Shown here: piece after piece, positions 1-10,957 of the stretch
Layout of the letters: every line of letters begins with the position of its first letter
Position numbering within the stretch: the first letter of the stretch is position 1
Assembly (NCBI GenBank): GCA_963682025.1
Contig: OY821520.1
Location: 235,215,530 to 235,279,529 of the forward strand
DNA length: 64,000 nt
Direction of reading: 5' to 3'
Origin: Cordilura impudica
Taxonomy: Eukaryota > Arthropoda > Insecta > Diptera > Scathophagidae
The notes under the pieces: generated by a model
What the model saw: the letters and a program-made list of their open reading frames with translations, nothing else
Told to the model about the DNA's origin: nothing
The model's database searches: none
Made by a program: the position numbers and the translations under genes

Positions 1-598
1 CAGTAAATTCATTCACATTCTTTATTGCTTAGATGTTTATTGTGGAACAAATAAAACAAATTTAAAGCGTTTGCGTTTAATTTTTAATCGAATATTGAGG
101 TATATTTTCGGCCTTAAAATCTCTGATCCGGTATCTAATTACTCTTATAATTTTATACATTGCTCTTTTCAAAGCTTTATAAAAATTAGAACCCTGCTAG
201 CTTTTCACCATCTAATGGCCTCGCGTGAACCCAAGGATACTTTTGACTCCTTCAAGTTCTCACGATCTTCAAGACACCCTGAAATAATTCTTCCGAGGAT
301 TTCTACCTCCGTTTTTGAAAAATCATTCCACATAAGAGCGTCCAGACTTTGGAATGGGCTTCCCGTGAATCTGAAAAGTTTAAGTTATACGGCATCCGTC
401 ATGAAACATAAGTACTTGGAGTATTTCGATATTAATCATTAACTTAACAAAGGATTGTTATTTATTTTTCTTCAAATTAAGTATTATTTTTATTCTTTAA
501 TTCTACCTTGTTTTAGCTTACTGTTCAATATTATTATTAAATGTATTAGTCGTATATGGCTCTGTGGGCTCGATTAAATAAATAAATAAATAAATAAG
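1..598 (+). mobile_element. 3' end of a Jockey-clade LINE (ORF2 C-terminus plus tail)
   Basis: An open frame enters from the left edge (from base 2) and stops at 442. It ends in the C-terminal signature of LINE reverse transcriptase proteins: FNRILRYIF near the start, then RASRLWNGLPVNLK. The family encodes an endonuclease/reverse transcriptase that copies its own RNA into a nicked target. Only the region after the RT domain is present here. The 3' untranslated part runs to a short A/T tail of about four AAAT units at 575-598, which marks the + orientation and the 3' terminus. The 5' part lies outside the window, so completeness cannot be judged. Confidence 0.75.
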
Positions 599-600
599 TT

Positions 601-1340
601 GTAGCAAAGAAATTCGCGAACATATTGCAAATCAATGCATCATCATCAGCAATACAGGATCCTAAATTTAAGATATTTCGGATAATCAGAAGCTCGACGT
701 TTAGAATTGATAAATTTATAAAACGATTTAGGGTTAGATTTAATTTTTGTTGTCATACGGGCTATATAGTATCATATGTCAATTTATTAGTAATAATGTA
801 TTCGGAGCGTGCGATAGAGTAATTTGTAAAATCAGTTGATGCGCCAGACTTTTTATATTGTAAATTTTTTTTTCTATTTTTAGCATTGGTTAAAAATTTA
901 TTATTCCATGGTGGGCCATTATTATCGCGATTAATTAATTTTGGAACAGTTTCCGAGATGAAGTGGTGTAATATTGAGTAAAAGTTAGAAACAATATTAT
1001 CAAAATTATTTCCAGAGATTATAGTGTTCCAATTGACATTAGATAATAAATATATTAAGTTTAATATAATTTGTACGACGAAAGCAGTAGACTTTTTAGA
1101 GATAAATTTTTTTTATTTTTAAAGGATGTGTTGATTTATTAGAAAGTGGATAAATTTCAAGCAATTCCAAAAGTCTCCCACAAGCATTGTGTACATGTTA
1201 ACTTTGAAGAGATCACAGCCAACCATTGATTGAATAAATTCATTTGATACAGTCGAAATTAAATAATTAAGTTCCAAATACCACAAATAAATCGGATGGT
1301 TTAAATTGTTGCATAGCGGAAATTATTTTAGATGTAGAAA
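601..1340 (-). mobile_element. LINE ORF2 fragment, endonuclease-to-RT linker, minus strand
   Basis: It directly abuts the tail of the + strand LINE. Read on the minus strand, frame pieces resemble the linker between endonuclease and RT in Jockey-type ORF2 proteins: GPPWNNKFLTNAKNRKK near 915-870, then YSIARSEYIITNKLTYD near 815-765, and CNMFANFF at about 630. Several stops and frameshifts break it. The part between about 1020 and 1340 is assigned only by continuity. No RT or terminus is visible. Confidence 0.5.
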
Positions 1341-1820
1341 AATTTAAATTTTGGCTGCGTGACGTGATGGCTTATTTTTATTTTATCATTCTTGGTAGTT
1401 GTTATTGTAGCTAATTAGTGTGCTTTTTATTAGAGATAGTTAAAAATTACTCACTTACACTCACAAAAAAAATTTATCTGGTTTACTCACAACGAATAAA
1501 ATTTTTCGCTTATATTCATACTACAATGACATCGCGAGCCTGAATTTTACTAACGAGCACGTAATTATCTCGTAGATAGTTAATGATTATTTAACTAAAG
1601 CTTAATGCATAAATTATTAAAGCTTATTGCATATTGGAATCTACAAACAAGGATTTCGAAAGTTATAGGGAACACTTTTCGCGTTTTCAAGTTCCGATCC
1701 ATTCATAACAAGCATGAATAATAGTGGTAAAAAGAAAATGGAGCAAATGCCACAAGCAGTAATCTTCATTCATCTCAGAACTCAACACTACTGAAGAGGA
1801 AGCTCGAGTTAGGAGGATTA
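1341..1820. other. AT-rich spacer with no recognised gene
   Basis: No coding frame, terminal repeat or RNA gene is recognisable. The sequence is AT-rich, and short stops occur in all frames. Confidence 0.5.
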
Positions 1821-1825
1821 AATTT

Positions 1826-2119
1826 TCAAAATAGCGGTCCACTCTGATGGTGTTTTTTTTGTTTGTTTTTCAATCCTGTCCCTGGAGACCTTTTTGTTGT
1901 TACATGGTTGCATCCTATACGTCGGGCAATCTCCCTAGACGAATAGTTCTCCATCCTTAACGTCGTTATCGAACTTTTTTCGTCCCAACTTGTTTCATAT
2001 TTAGTCAAATACAATTGGATCGCACTAAAATGTGAATTACCAAGAAATTTAAAAACGAAACGGTCACAATATAAGCAAAGCCCGCTGAGAATACTTTCAA
2101 AAAAAGGTTGCCTAACCAA
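1826..2119 (-). pseudogene. Tc1-like transposase, N-terminal helix-turn-helix remnant
   Basis: The minus-strand ORF carries LRMENYSSREIARRIGCNH, the typical first helix-turn-helix of Tc1-family transposases, which binds the terminal repeats. Only this DNA-binding piece survives. Nothing resembling the DDE catalytic core follows on the minus strand towards 1690. The upstream residues (2119-2000) do not look like the family, so the open frame is longer than the real homologous part (about 1850-1990). Another Tc1/mariner HTH family is possible. Confidence 0.55.
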
Positions 2120-2183
2120 AATAAGCTACAAGTGCTTAAAAATTTCAAAAAAAAAAAACCTAACCTAACAGAAATCTATATAT

Positions 2184-4594
2184 CGAGGGTTTACTAACGC
2201 AACCTCATAACTCGATTTTTTACGATTTTGGGTTTTAACCCGAAAAGTAATAAGTAACTACCGTCGCATAATTATGCAAAGTTATAAATAAAAATATTAA
2301 TTAGTTTTTTTTTTTTAATCAAAAAAATGCAAACTCGTATCTCAACCAGTACAAAATTGTCATGCGCCAACCTCGTATCTTAAAGAAAATACATAGGAAG
2401 ATTTGGCATCACTGATGGTCTGATGATCACGCATATTATGCTAGGTAGTCTTAAGTTCATCTCGATTTAAGTCCATCTCGGCCATCGAAAATTAATTTAA
2501 GTAAACAGAAATTGTTTAAAAAAAAAAAAAAAAAATACCTCGTAAGAATCAAGGGGACAACAGTGATTGGGAACGAAATAAAGCAAAGAAATCTCGTGAG
2601 GCAAGGCTTATTTTAGCTTAAATCGGAAAAACGGAGATAACCGTTCATTTATTCTGAGAAATGAATGAAAAATAAAACCAAGATGTACGTCAACAAAATG
2701 TAAAGCTAGTCAAATCAAAATGTGCAATGAGATTCAAGAAAAGACAGGAAAACTAATTTTTAATTCATTCTGGAATGATTTAAACTGGGATAAAAAACAA
2801 TCTTACGTTATTTCTCTTGTTATCAAAGAAATAATTCCTCGAAAAGAGAACACCCTTATATCGCGAAGAAATTTTACTTTTCAATATTATCTTGTCTTTA
2901 ATAATAAAAGATTATTAGTATGTAAAAAATGTTCCTGAATACTTTAGGTTTTGCTGAATCTCAAGTTTTGGACTGCGTTAAAAAAAGTAGTGACAATGGT
3001 TTCCTAAAAAAAACAAAGCGAAGAACACAAGAAAAGACTCAAAAAAATTGAAGAAAAAACAGTCACATGTAGAAGACTTCTTAAATAAAATGGAGTCACA
3101 CTACTGTCGTAAAGATACTACAAAGTTGTATTTAGATAATTTATATACAAAATCTGTTCATCGAAGAGCGTAAAATTCTAGTTAAAGAAAGAGCTTGCTA
3201 TCGGTTTGTAGTTAAAAAAATGCAATTGATGAATATAGACATTTTTAAACCTCGAAAAGATTTTTGTGATATTTGCAAATTAAAAATATATCTGCAGACG
3301 AGTATAATAATCATGTAATAGAAAAGAACCCTGCTAGGAATGAAAAATATAATGATAAAATCAAAGCAATTTCTGAAGAAATAAAAGCTTTCACGGTAGA
3401 TGTCCAAGCTGTGCAGATGATAACACATTTACCTGCTGGTGCTCTTTATTTTAAGCAAAAACTAAAATGTCATCAGTTTACGGTATACATCATAGCTAAC
3501 GGGGATGTATTATGTTATGTATGGCACGGGGGGTGAAGGCGGCATTGATGGCAACGTTTTTGCGTCTTGACTGATTGATTTTTTAAAAACTGAAGTTGAC
3601 CTTACTACGCCGATTGTATTTTACAGTGATGGTTGTAGTGCCCGAAATCGAAATGTAACCATAGCTAATTCTTTATTTCAATTTGCTTCAAAAAACAGTA
3701 TCGAGATCTTCCAAAAATATTTGGTTAAGGGTCACACCCAAATGGAATGTGACTCTATTCATTCTGCTATCGAAAGACGTAAGAAAGACCGAGAAGTATA
3801 TGCGCTTTGTGACTTTGTAAAAATCATTGAAGAATCACGACAGAAAAATCGTGCAAAGTGGATTATAGTTTTTTCAAAAGTTATTCTGATATGAAATACT
3901 TTAAATCAATTCGGCCTGGAATTAAAGCAGGATCTCCTACTGTCTTACAGCTAAGAGGATTAAAATACTGCAAAGATAAATTAATGTTTAAATTATTAAA
4001 ACATTGATACTAAAGGATTACCATACTTTTTATGATAATTTAAAATACATCCGCGAAAAATAAACACATTTTCTTCTACAACACTAAATATTATCTCTTA
4101 ACAGTGTTGAAATAAAACATTTAAAATTTTTTTTAATTTTTTAAGTTATTTGTTGTGATTAAAAGTATTATTGAAACTACGTAATCTTAATATACTATTA
4201 ATAAGATTAATTGTTTATCTCACAAAAAAAGTTATGAAAATGTCAGTAATAATAATATTTTTATTTGGTTAAAAATAATGAGTTTAGTAATGTTTTTTAA
4301 AAAATAATTCGAAAAGCTAATTTAAGTGCTCTTATTTCAGAATAACGTAATCGCGTATGTTACGCTTTATAGCAATTTTTTTGTGCAAAAAACACGTATC
4401 TCAAAAAAGGGGCGAAAAAATAAAGGTGGAATATTTAAAATATTACAGTTGTTTGAAAGTGACATTTCCATTACTTTGTAGATTTAACAAAAAAAAATTG
4501 TTTAAAAAATGGCAAAAGCTTATTATAAAACGTTTTTTGTCTCTCCTGAAAAGTAGCAGTTTTTGAGATACGAGGTTGCTTTAGTAAACACTCG
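2184..4594 (+). mobile_element. Unassigned DNA transposon with imperfect terminal inverted repeats
   Basis: The left end (2184-2216) and right end (4562-4594) are inverted copies of each other over roughly 30 bases, with few mismatches. The shared core is GTTTACTAA followed by GCAACCTC. Both ends are flanked by ATAT, which is palindromic and could be a 4-bp target duplication or part of the repeat. A motif resembling CTCGTATCTCAA recurs inside both ends (around 2330, 2375 and 4395). The element encloses a broken transposase-like gene (2720-4030). A1, a Helitron-like element, begins six bases beyond the right end. The superfamily is not established. The TIR pairing is seen directly, and the mobile status is inferred. 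Confidence 0.6.
2720..4030 (+). pseudogene. Transposase-like protein (SDGC-NRN / KGHTQMECDS family), decayed
   Basis: Pieces in shifting frames line up as one protein. FWNDLNWDKKQSYV lies at about 2767. VCKKC then runs by frameshift into LGFAESQVLDCVKKS near 2910-2990. Further on are DFCDICKLKIY (3260), FTVDVQAVQ (3390), LYFKQKLKCHQFTVYI (3450), FYSDGCSARNRN (3622-3655), KYLVKGHTQMECDSIHS (3715-3765) and FKSIRPGIKAGSPTVLQLR (3900-3957). This order matches an uncharacterised family common in insects and other animals, whose conserved acidic residues suggest a DDE-type nuclease. At least three frameshifts and several stops show it is dead. The candidate catalytic acids are D of VDVQ, D of YSDG and E or D of MECDS. 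This is inference. Confidence 0.6.
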
Positions 4595-4600
4595 ATATGT

Positions 4601-5364
4601 AACAAGTAAGAAAATTATAGTCGGTCTAGACCGACTATACGATACCCTATACCATGCGTTTCTTAGGCGCAACTAACTGGATATAGAAAATAAGCATAAA
4701 CCAAATTTGAGTGGGATTTTTATTAAATTTTTTGGCTGCAGATATGAAAAAGTTCATATCGGATGCTATATCTATATGGGGACTAGGTCTAAAAATGGAC
4801 CGATCCTGATTATGTTTGGTAAAGTCTCTTGTATTTTGCAAAAATATATACAAACAATATGTGAGAAGAATCAGTGCAATATTTTTGTTTTTTTGATAGA
4901 TTTAAGTGAAGATCGGGAAGCAGCTCTATATGGGGCCTATGACTAAGAGTTGTCCCATAGGGATCATTTTTGCACTACTCATTAAGGGATGTAATAAATG
5001 CATACAAACCCAATTTGACTAAGATCTATACGACAATTTGAATCTTATGGCAATTTATGTCGATTTCATAGGGGTTATTTGTATGGGGGCTAGGTTTGAA
5101 CATGGACCGATTCTCACCAATTTTATCCTATGGCCGATAAAAGCTTAAATACCAAATTTCATCAAAATATATTCATATTTGCGACCTGCAGTTTGATTAC
5201 AAGCTTTACATGGACACACAGACGGGCGGACGGACGGAATCAGATAGTGATTCTGATTCGATCGGTATAATAAAAGATGGGTCTATGTCAAATATTTTTG
5301 GTAGTTACAAACAGCAGCACAAAGTCATTATACCCAAGCCACATAGTGGTATAGGGTATAAAAA
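4601..5364 (+). mobile_element. Helitron-like short interspersed element, family A, copy A1 (complete)
   Basis: It starts with AACAAGTAAG, followed by a perfect 24-bp palindrome at 4616-4639 centred on GTCTAGAC. It ends with a hairpin at about 5329-5360, TATACCC paired with GGGTATA. TACCCTATACCA near the start (4643) and TGGTATAGGGTA near the end (5346) form subterminal inverted repeats. That design (5' palindrome, subterminal repeats, 3' stem-loop, internal GACGGACGG / GATTCTGA stretch) is the layout of the INE-1/SGM (Helentron-associated) elements of flies. It has no coding capacity. Other copies lie at 16061, 33810, 34040, 48935 and in fragments elsewhere. Confidence 0.7.
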
Positions 5365-6400
5365 TGGATGTATGTATGTTCCTTATGGACTCCAAAATGG
5401 CTGGACCTATCTTGAAGAAATTTTCAGGGAATCTTCAGAATAGCCTGACGGGTGACACTGTGTATTAAAATTTAGATGCAATGTAAAAACCAGATGTTTT
5501 CTTAGGGTCAGAAACGCGGACCAGGCCCGGCTAGTTTCATATAAAAAAAATAATGTATATTTGCATATAAAAGTGGCCAAAGCGCTTTTCTAGCCGACCT
5601 GAATGGGGAGTTGTCATATATCAGGTGAAAGCCCCCCAGAAAGTAGATTCAAATGGCATACCGGGTATATTCAATTGTCAAAATAATAGAATAAAATTCA
5701 GCTTATAACCATTATTTGAGCAACAGTTTATCCTAAGATGGTCCTTAAATATTAAACCAAAGAATTTCTTTTAAATTTAAATCCTGCTAAATCTTATTTA
5801 AATGCTTAAGCTTTAACAGAAAAAAAAGAAAAGTTTATGAAAAAGCATTTATCAGAATTTTCAGCTGTTTCCCATGATATTCGCATAATTTATGTATTAA
5901 TTTATATGTGTATAAACTCCGATGAGGCATTCCAACAAACACAAACAACTCCCCCTGCACTACTGAGATAACCAAATAATTTAATGTGTTTAAACCCCTG
6001 GGTCGTCGTCTGGTATATAAGAGTTGAAGCATGCGCAAATCAAATTCATCCCTTTTTAGCCAAAAAATTCTTTAAATATATACTCACAGTGCTATAAAGA
6101 ACATTTTGGAGAATAAATAGAGAATAAATAAAAAAACGAATTTTTTTCGCAACTAAAAATATTTAATAAAAATATTTTTATCAGGACTGGTAAATGAGGT
6201 TTTGTACTTTGTAATGTTTGGCTTTTAAAAATGTACCTTTTCGCTGATCACAATACGGAAAGTTTTAATAATGATCTGGCGGTGGAAATTTTGCATAAGA
6301 TTCGCGAACATTACATTTCGGGGTATTTCGGATTCCTAGCGACTAAAACTGCCTCCCTCTTTGTCATTTTATCCCGTGGGTCCAACTGGTTCATAGAATA
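5365..6400. other. Spacer with repeat-like and promoter-like sequence, no gene
   Basis: After a short GTAT run at 5368 comes sequence with GGACCAGGCCCGGCTAG (about 5519-5535), which resembles dispersed fly repeats but is not assigned. At 6011-6020 GGTATATAAGAG looks like a TATA box. A long terminal repeat is possible, but no matching partner LTR, primer site or coding body was found. ORFs here are short and unlike known proteins. Confidence 0.35.
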
Positions 6401-6404
6401 TTTT

Positions 6405-6712
6405 TTTTTTTATAATTCTTTTATTTACAATCTGTTTTTATACAACAATAAGCAAATTTGTTAAACTTAAATAAACTTAACATAATCTGGACACTAATCC
6501 AGTTAAATTATTTACAAATTTGTAAAATAAGATATCATTTTCTGTATGGTAAATTTAATATATGGTGCCTTTTCAGTCTATTTATTTCCTCACTTTCATC
6601 TAATAAACATATGGCTAATGGGTTACTGTGCTTACTAAGTTTGTCAATGTATCTTGAACTAAAGGGTGTGAAGTTAGCGACGAAAGATAACTACGTTTTT
6701 CAAAAATGTTAA
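6405..6712 (-). mobile_element. Minus-strand retroelement 3' end, first copy
   Basis: The minus-strand frame ends in RLKRHHILNLPYRK, then an AT-rich stretch and a 3' tail that reads on the + strand as poly-T followed by CTTTTATTTACAATCTG. A second copy at 34285-34560 has RLKRAHVLDLPYR in the same place and the same tail, so this is a dispersed family with a coding 3' end. A LINE or other retroelement is likely from the coding end plus A-rich tail. The family is not identified. Confidence 0.45.
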
Positions 6713-6898
6713 ATACTTAACAGAGACTGTTAAATTAACAGAATTTTTGTGAAGATAACTACGAAAGTTAAATATGTTTTTCAAATAAGTTGAGGGGTTT
6801 AGATATATAGTGGCATTAGTAAATTATAAAAAAAAAATAAAAATAAATTGAATTTTACAAAAAGATAAAAGTCTAAACAAATACAATAAAATTGTTTC

Positions 6899-7207
6899 TA
6901 CTATAATATGGGAAAACTAAATGACAAAATTTGACAAAATGGTCCGATTAGGGGCTTAGCCCTATATGGCAGTTTGTACATTAGGACTAGTAGTTTACAA
7001 AAACACCCCAAATACGAAAATCGTTAGGAACGTTTTTCAGAAATATCGTTTCAAAAAAAACATGAAATTTTTTTCTACTACTATAGGGGAAAACTAAATG
7101 ACAAAATTTGACAAAATGGTCCGATTAGGGGCTTAGCCCTATATGGCAGTTTATATATTAGGACCAGTAGTTTACAAAAACACCTCAAATGCGAAAATCG
7201 TTAGGAT
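6899..7207. repeat. Direct repeat, two units of about 129 bp, period about 180 bp
   Basis: The block starting CTACTATA and containing GACAAAATGGTCCGATTAGG and CTTAGCCCTATATGGCAG occurs at 6899-7027 and again at 7079-7207 with a few substitutions. The intervening 50 bases differ. Nothing in it looks coding. It resembles the inner part of a small interspersed element, but no termini were found. Confidence 0.7.
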
Positions 7208-7353
7208 GTTGATGAATAATGCAATGGAACCGAAATAGTTCCAGCTTTCGATTATCAAGATTACTTTTCAGCAATTATACCATGCCTTTATTTGTTCCAA
7301 TCATCGAAGGCGCCCCATATGTCGTAATTCCAGCAAGCTTTTATAGTTTTTCA

Positions 7354-7809
7354 GTTTGTCGTTCTGTTTGTAACGCATCGAAAATGCACTTGCGACCCCA
7401 TAAAGTATATATATATTCCTCATCCTTATAACAACTCAAGTCGATATAGCGATGTCCGTCCGTCTGTTCGTCTGTCTGTTGAAATTACGCTCATTCACAA
7501 AAAACCCATTTACCTGGGTAAAGTTATGATAATATTGTTTGTCATTATTTCGAGCAGGTTGCTATTGAAAATGGAGTAAATAGGGTATCATTATGCCAAG
7601 CTATGTCCAAGAATATAAAGAATGCTGAAAAGTCAGTGTGTTTGTTGTAATAATTTAGTATTAAGTTTATTAAATTGTATACTTTTTCAAATATTTTGTT
7701 TACATTTCTTATAAATAGTGCAATAAGTTCACATATTAATGCAGACGTAAAACCCATGTGGAGGGTATCAAAGATTCGGCACGGCCGAATTTAACACTCT
7801 TACTTGTTT
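7354..7809 (-). mobile_element. Helitron-like short interspersed element, family B, copy B1
   Basis: Its 5' end is at the right. On the minus strand it begins AAACAAGTAAGAG, then a palindrome ATTCGGCCGTGCCGAAT (7774-7790), then GATACCCTCCAC. The body carries the family-B core TTTGTAACGCATCGAAAA, a run of ATATAT, and GATATAGCGATGTCCGTC (about 7366-7460). The 3' hairpin seen in copy B2 (57270) is missing, so the 3' end is truncated. The 5' end touches hAT-like sequence at 7815, which suggests insertion into, or at the edge of, that hAT copy. Confidence 0.7.
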
Positions 7810-7814
7810 TCATT

Positions 7815-8430
7815 TCAAGACCAGCTTTTTCACATTCAACAAATCACTAACAGTAGTCCGTTCTTTCAATGAACTAATGGCCAATAATTCTTAATAAAAG
7901 TAAATATCATCACGGAAAAATAAATTAAATTGAGCCATTGATGAAATATCGGTGGACTCATTAACATCTAGGGAAAAGTATCTAATATTTTGAGCATTTT
8001 CCATTTCAACAACCCGGCGCTGAACCGGGGTTCCGCTCAATGACATATTTTCAAATTCTTTTGATGTATCAGGAGACAATTTTTTTGTTGCTGAAAACAT
8101 AGTTTAATAAATTCTACCTCAGTAAACACGCGAGCATTTTTGGAAATCAATAATTACCATTCGTAGCTCGTTTCCGTAAGAACTTCCGATTCATTATGCA
8201 TTTTTTTAAGTCTGTTGCTGTGCTACAATAGCTCTCTTCAAGGATTTAATTTTATCTTCGCGTAAAACGCTCACAATTCGTTGATATTCTGGGTATGTCG
8301 AAAATTCTTTCATGCAATTTATTGTAGGTCGATAAATTGAGCATATAACTTTTTTTTTTGTTATTCTCGATAACAAAAGATTTATTTGTCCAAAAGCTAT
8401 TAAATTTTCTATTTTCAGATACAATTTTCT
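7815..8430 (-). pseudogene. hAT-superfamily transposase fragment (ZBED/GTF2IRD2-like)
   Basis: Minus-strand pieces follow the N-terminal half of hAT transposases of the type domesticated in GTF2IRD2-like proteins. In order they are EFSTYPEYQRIVSVLREDK (about 8300), LKRAIVAQQQ, then after frameshifts NESEVLTETSYEW and FTEVEFIKLC, then SLSGTPVQRRVVEM and YFSLDVNESTDISSMAQF (about 7975-7930). The last element contains the DESTD-like motif that carries the first catalytic Asp, here N-E-S-T-D. It then continues as LLAISSLKERTTVSDL to 7815. The C-terminal dimerisation region is absent. Multiple frameshifts and stops make it non-functional. Confidence 0.65.
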
Positions 8431-8689
8431 TGTAATAATAACTAATTAGTTGTTATAAAAATTACAATAAATTCAATCAAAAAAAAAAAATTAACTAAAA
8501 ACTTACATGCATACAATCAACTGTTTAAAATATTCTAATTTAACTTTAGCTTACTTTCACTTTAGAAATAAAAATATAAATGAAAATTCCGTGGCTTAAG
8601 GTAGAGATGACAAGTGCCAATTTGTTCCTGTTTATTCAGTAGGACCAACTGTTAGAAAAATTGTGTCAAAATTTCATGACATTTCATTA

Positions 8690-9830
8690 ATTAGAAATAA
8701 GTTACCGTTATAAAAATAATGCTGCTTTGAAAGTTTGATTGCAAAGAGGTTCGTGTTTTGATTTAACATAGTCTTTTGGTGGGGAAAAAATACTGTCAAA
8801 ACTAAAGAATCGATTGGTAAACATTATGGTGAATCTTCGCCGTCATGTCCAATGGTTAAAAGGTGGCATTCCGAATTTAAACGTGGTCGTACGAGCACAA
8901 ATGATGCAGATCGTCCTGGTCGTCCAAATGATGCACTTACCGAAGAAAACGTAGGGAAAGTTCATCAGGTTGTATTGGATGATTGAAAGATTAAAGTGAG
9001 TGTGATTGCTGGCATCATAAAGATATCAGTGGAGCGAATTCGGAATATATTACATCATCATCATTTAAATATGAAAAAGCTTTCTGTTCGATGGGTGCCG
9101 CGATTTTTAACAGCTAAACAAAAACTGAAACGTGTTCATGATTCAAATTATGCTTTGGAGATGTTTGAAGTAAATTCAACTGAATTTTTACGTTGATTTA
9201 TAACAATGGATGAGACATGGATTCATTCTTATACACCGGAGTCCAATAGACATACTGTGGAGTGGTTACAAGCGTGCGAAAGCCGACCAAAGCGGTCAAA
9301 GACTCAACAATTGACAGGAAATGTAATGACCAGTGTTTTTTCGGATGCACATGGTATAACATTTATTAATTATTTGGAGAAAGGAAACACAATAACTGCC
9401 AAGTACTATGTTGAGTTATTGGACAGATTGGATGAAGAAATTAAGAAAAAACAATCCCACTTAAATAAGAAAAAAAATCTTGTACCATTATGACAATGCA
9501 CCGGCCCATTCATCTACTTTGGCTTCAGAAAAATTTAAGTCTTTACATTACGAATTGTTGCCCCATCCCCGTATTCTCTAGATCAGCCCCCTAGCGATTA
9601 TTATTTGTTGTAAACTTGAAAAGATGCCTCCAGGGAAAGAGATTTTCCACAAATGAATAAGTCATATCAGAGACGAAAGCCTATTTCGAAGAGTTTGACA
9701 AATCGTATTTTTTCAAGGATATCAAGATGTTAGAGGATCGGAGATTACTTTGAAGAATAAAATTGATTTCAAATCCAAAAAAACTGGTTTTTCATTGTTA
9801 GGCCAAGGAGTTTTCACCATGTAGTAGTAG
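8690..9830 (+). mobile_element. irritans-type mariner, copy M1, decayed
   Basis: The transposase reads in pieces: KHYGESSPSCPMVKRWHSEFK (about 8822), QVVLDD stop KIKVSVIAGIIKISVERI (8975-9035), MKKLSVRWVPRFLTAKQK (9070), FITMDETWIHSYTPESNR (about 9197-9250), then NYLEKGNTITAKYYVELL (9370-9420). After a frameshift come HYDNAPAHSSTLAS (9488) and PSDYYLL (about 9590). The first Asp (MDE), second (DNA) and third (PSD) of the DD34D triad can be located, but stops and indels separate them. Clear terminal repeats were not found, so the limits come from similarity to copy M2 (26010-26700, minus). Confidence 0.75.
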
Positions 9831-10355
9831 TATTGAATCTTAGCATGTAATAAAACCGGTATTTGAATTTCGAAGAAAACAACAGAAACGTTTGCAGTAC
9901 ATTCATGTGTTAAATCTCGAATTACTAAAACGTAGGATAAAAAATTTCTAAATGGGGAATTTTTTTCTAAATGAATATAATTATATCAAGGGCCACACAA
10001 AGTATGATAAAGGGCCGCACTGTGGGCATCCTTTCCAGTTCAGCTATCTTATATATTAAAATAATTTATGAAAACTAAAGTCAGTCCGTCTGGCCATTCT
10101 ATCCGGCCGATTTCCTTCATTTTTTTTTTTAAATGAAAGGTATTCAGACACAGATATGTCATCAAGCATTGGAATTTACTTAACTCCCACCTTACTCAAG
10201 TTATACTTTTTTCAAGATTTTTTCAATATTTTCCTTCACTCAAACCTTAACGTAGGCTATTGACATAAGAACACTCCGTGGATCAAGCTCTTTCTTTTGT
10301 GGTATTAACTGCTTAAATTCATTGGGTTTGAGGAAAGTTATGCGTGGACAACCAA
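9831..10355. other. AT-rich spacer, possible Helitron-like fragment
   Basis: No gene is recognised. At 10049-10100 the sequence ATCTTATATATTAAAATAA followed by CAGTCCGTCTGG resembles the start of common insect interspersed repeats. The matching kind of 3' end (GCGGAGCAACACGGGT at 12011) lies 2 kb away, and the link is weak. Confidence 0.3.
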
Positions 10356-10640
10356 CTTTACTTTTACTGTGCCTTAACTTCTCTTGGCATATTTTGGTAT
10401 TACTGTTCGTTAATTTCTCAGGGCAAATTCGGATATTGTTTTACTGTACGTTAACTTCTCCCGCATATTTTGGTATTACTGTACGTTAACTTCTCTTGGC
10501 AAATTTTGGTATTACTGTTCGTTAACTTCTCTTGGCAAGTTTTGGTATTACTGTTCGTTAACTTCTCCGGGCAAATTCCGATATTGTTTTACTGTACGTT
10601 AACTTCTCCCGCATATTTTGGTATTACTGTACTGGTATTA
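10356..10640 (+). repeat. Minisatellite with units of about 36 bp and a higher-order duplication
   Basis: About seven imperfect units contain CGTTAACTTCTC, GGCAAATTTTGG and TATTACTGT. A larger block with the variants ATATTGTTTTACTG and TTCTCCCGCATATTTTGG appears twice (about 10419-10485 and 10570-10632). The array therefore grew both by single units and by a block duplication. The hydrophobic + strand ORF across it (10470-10691) is a by-product of the repeat. Confidence 0.75.
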
Positions 10641-10957
10641 CTGTGCTTTATCTTGAGGAAGACAATTCAGAAATGTAAAGGTAGAAATTAAACCTAAGGG
10701 CCGACGCACAGCTAATATTGTCTGGAAGGAAGTACTGTAAAATGATTTTATGTAGTAATTATACCATCTCATCCATATATAGTCTATCCTAATGCTGGGT
10801 CCTCGGGGAGTTTTCCATGCTAAAGTGCAAGTGGACGGACAAAGTGCGGAAGGACGGACAAATAAATTGCAAATTTTAAAAAACCCCGGCTCAAAAAAGG
10901 GCAAAAAAAGCCAAAAAAAAAAATACCAACAATTATTATAAACTATATAATTATCAC

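Noticed and set aside
5835..6120. Possible solo LTR around the TATATAAGAG motif
   Set aside because: No matching second LTR, target duplication or internal sequence could be found. Left as a note in the spacer entry.
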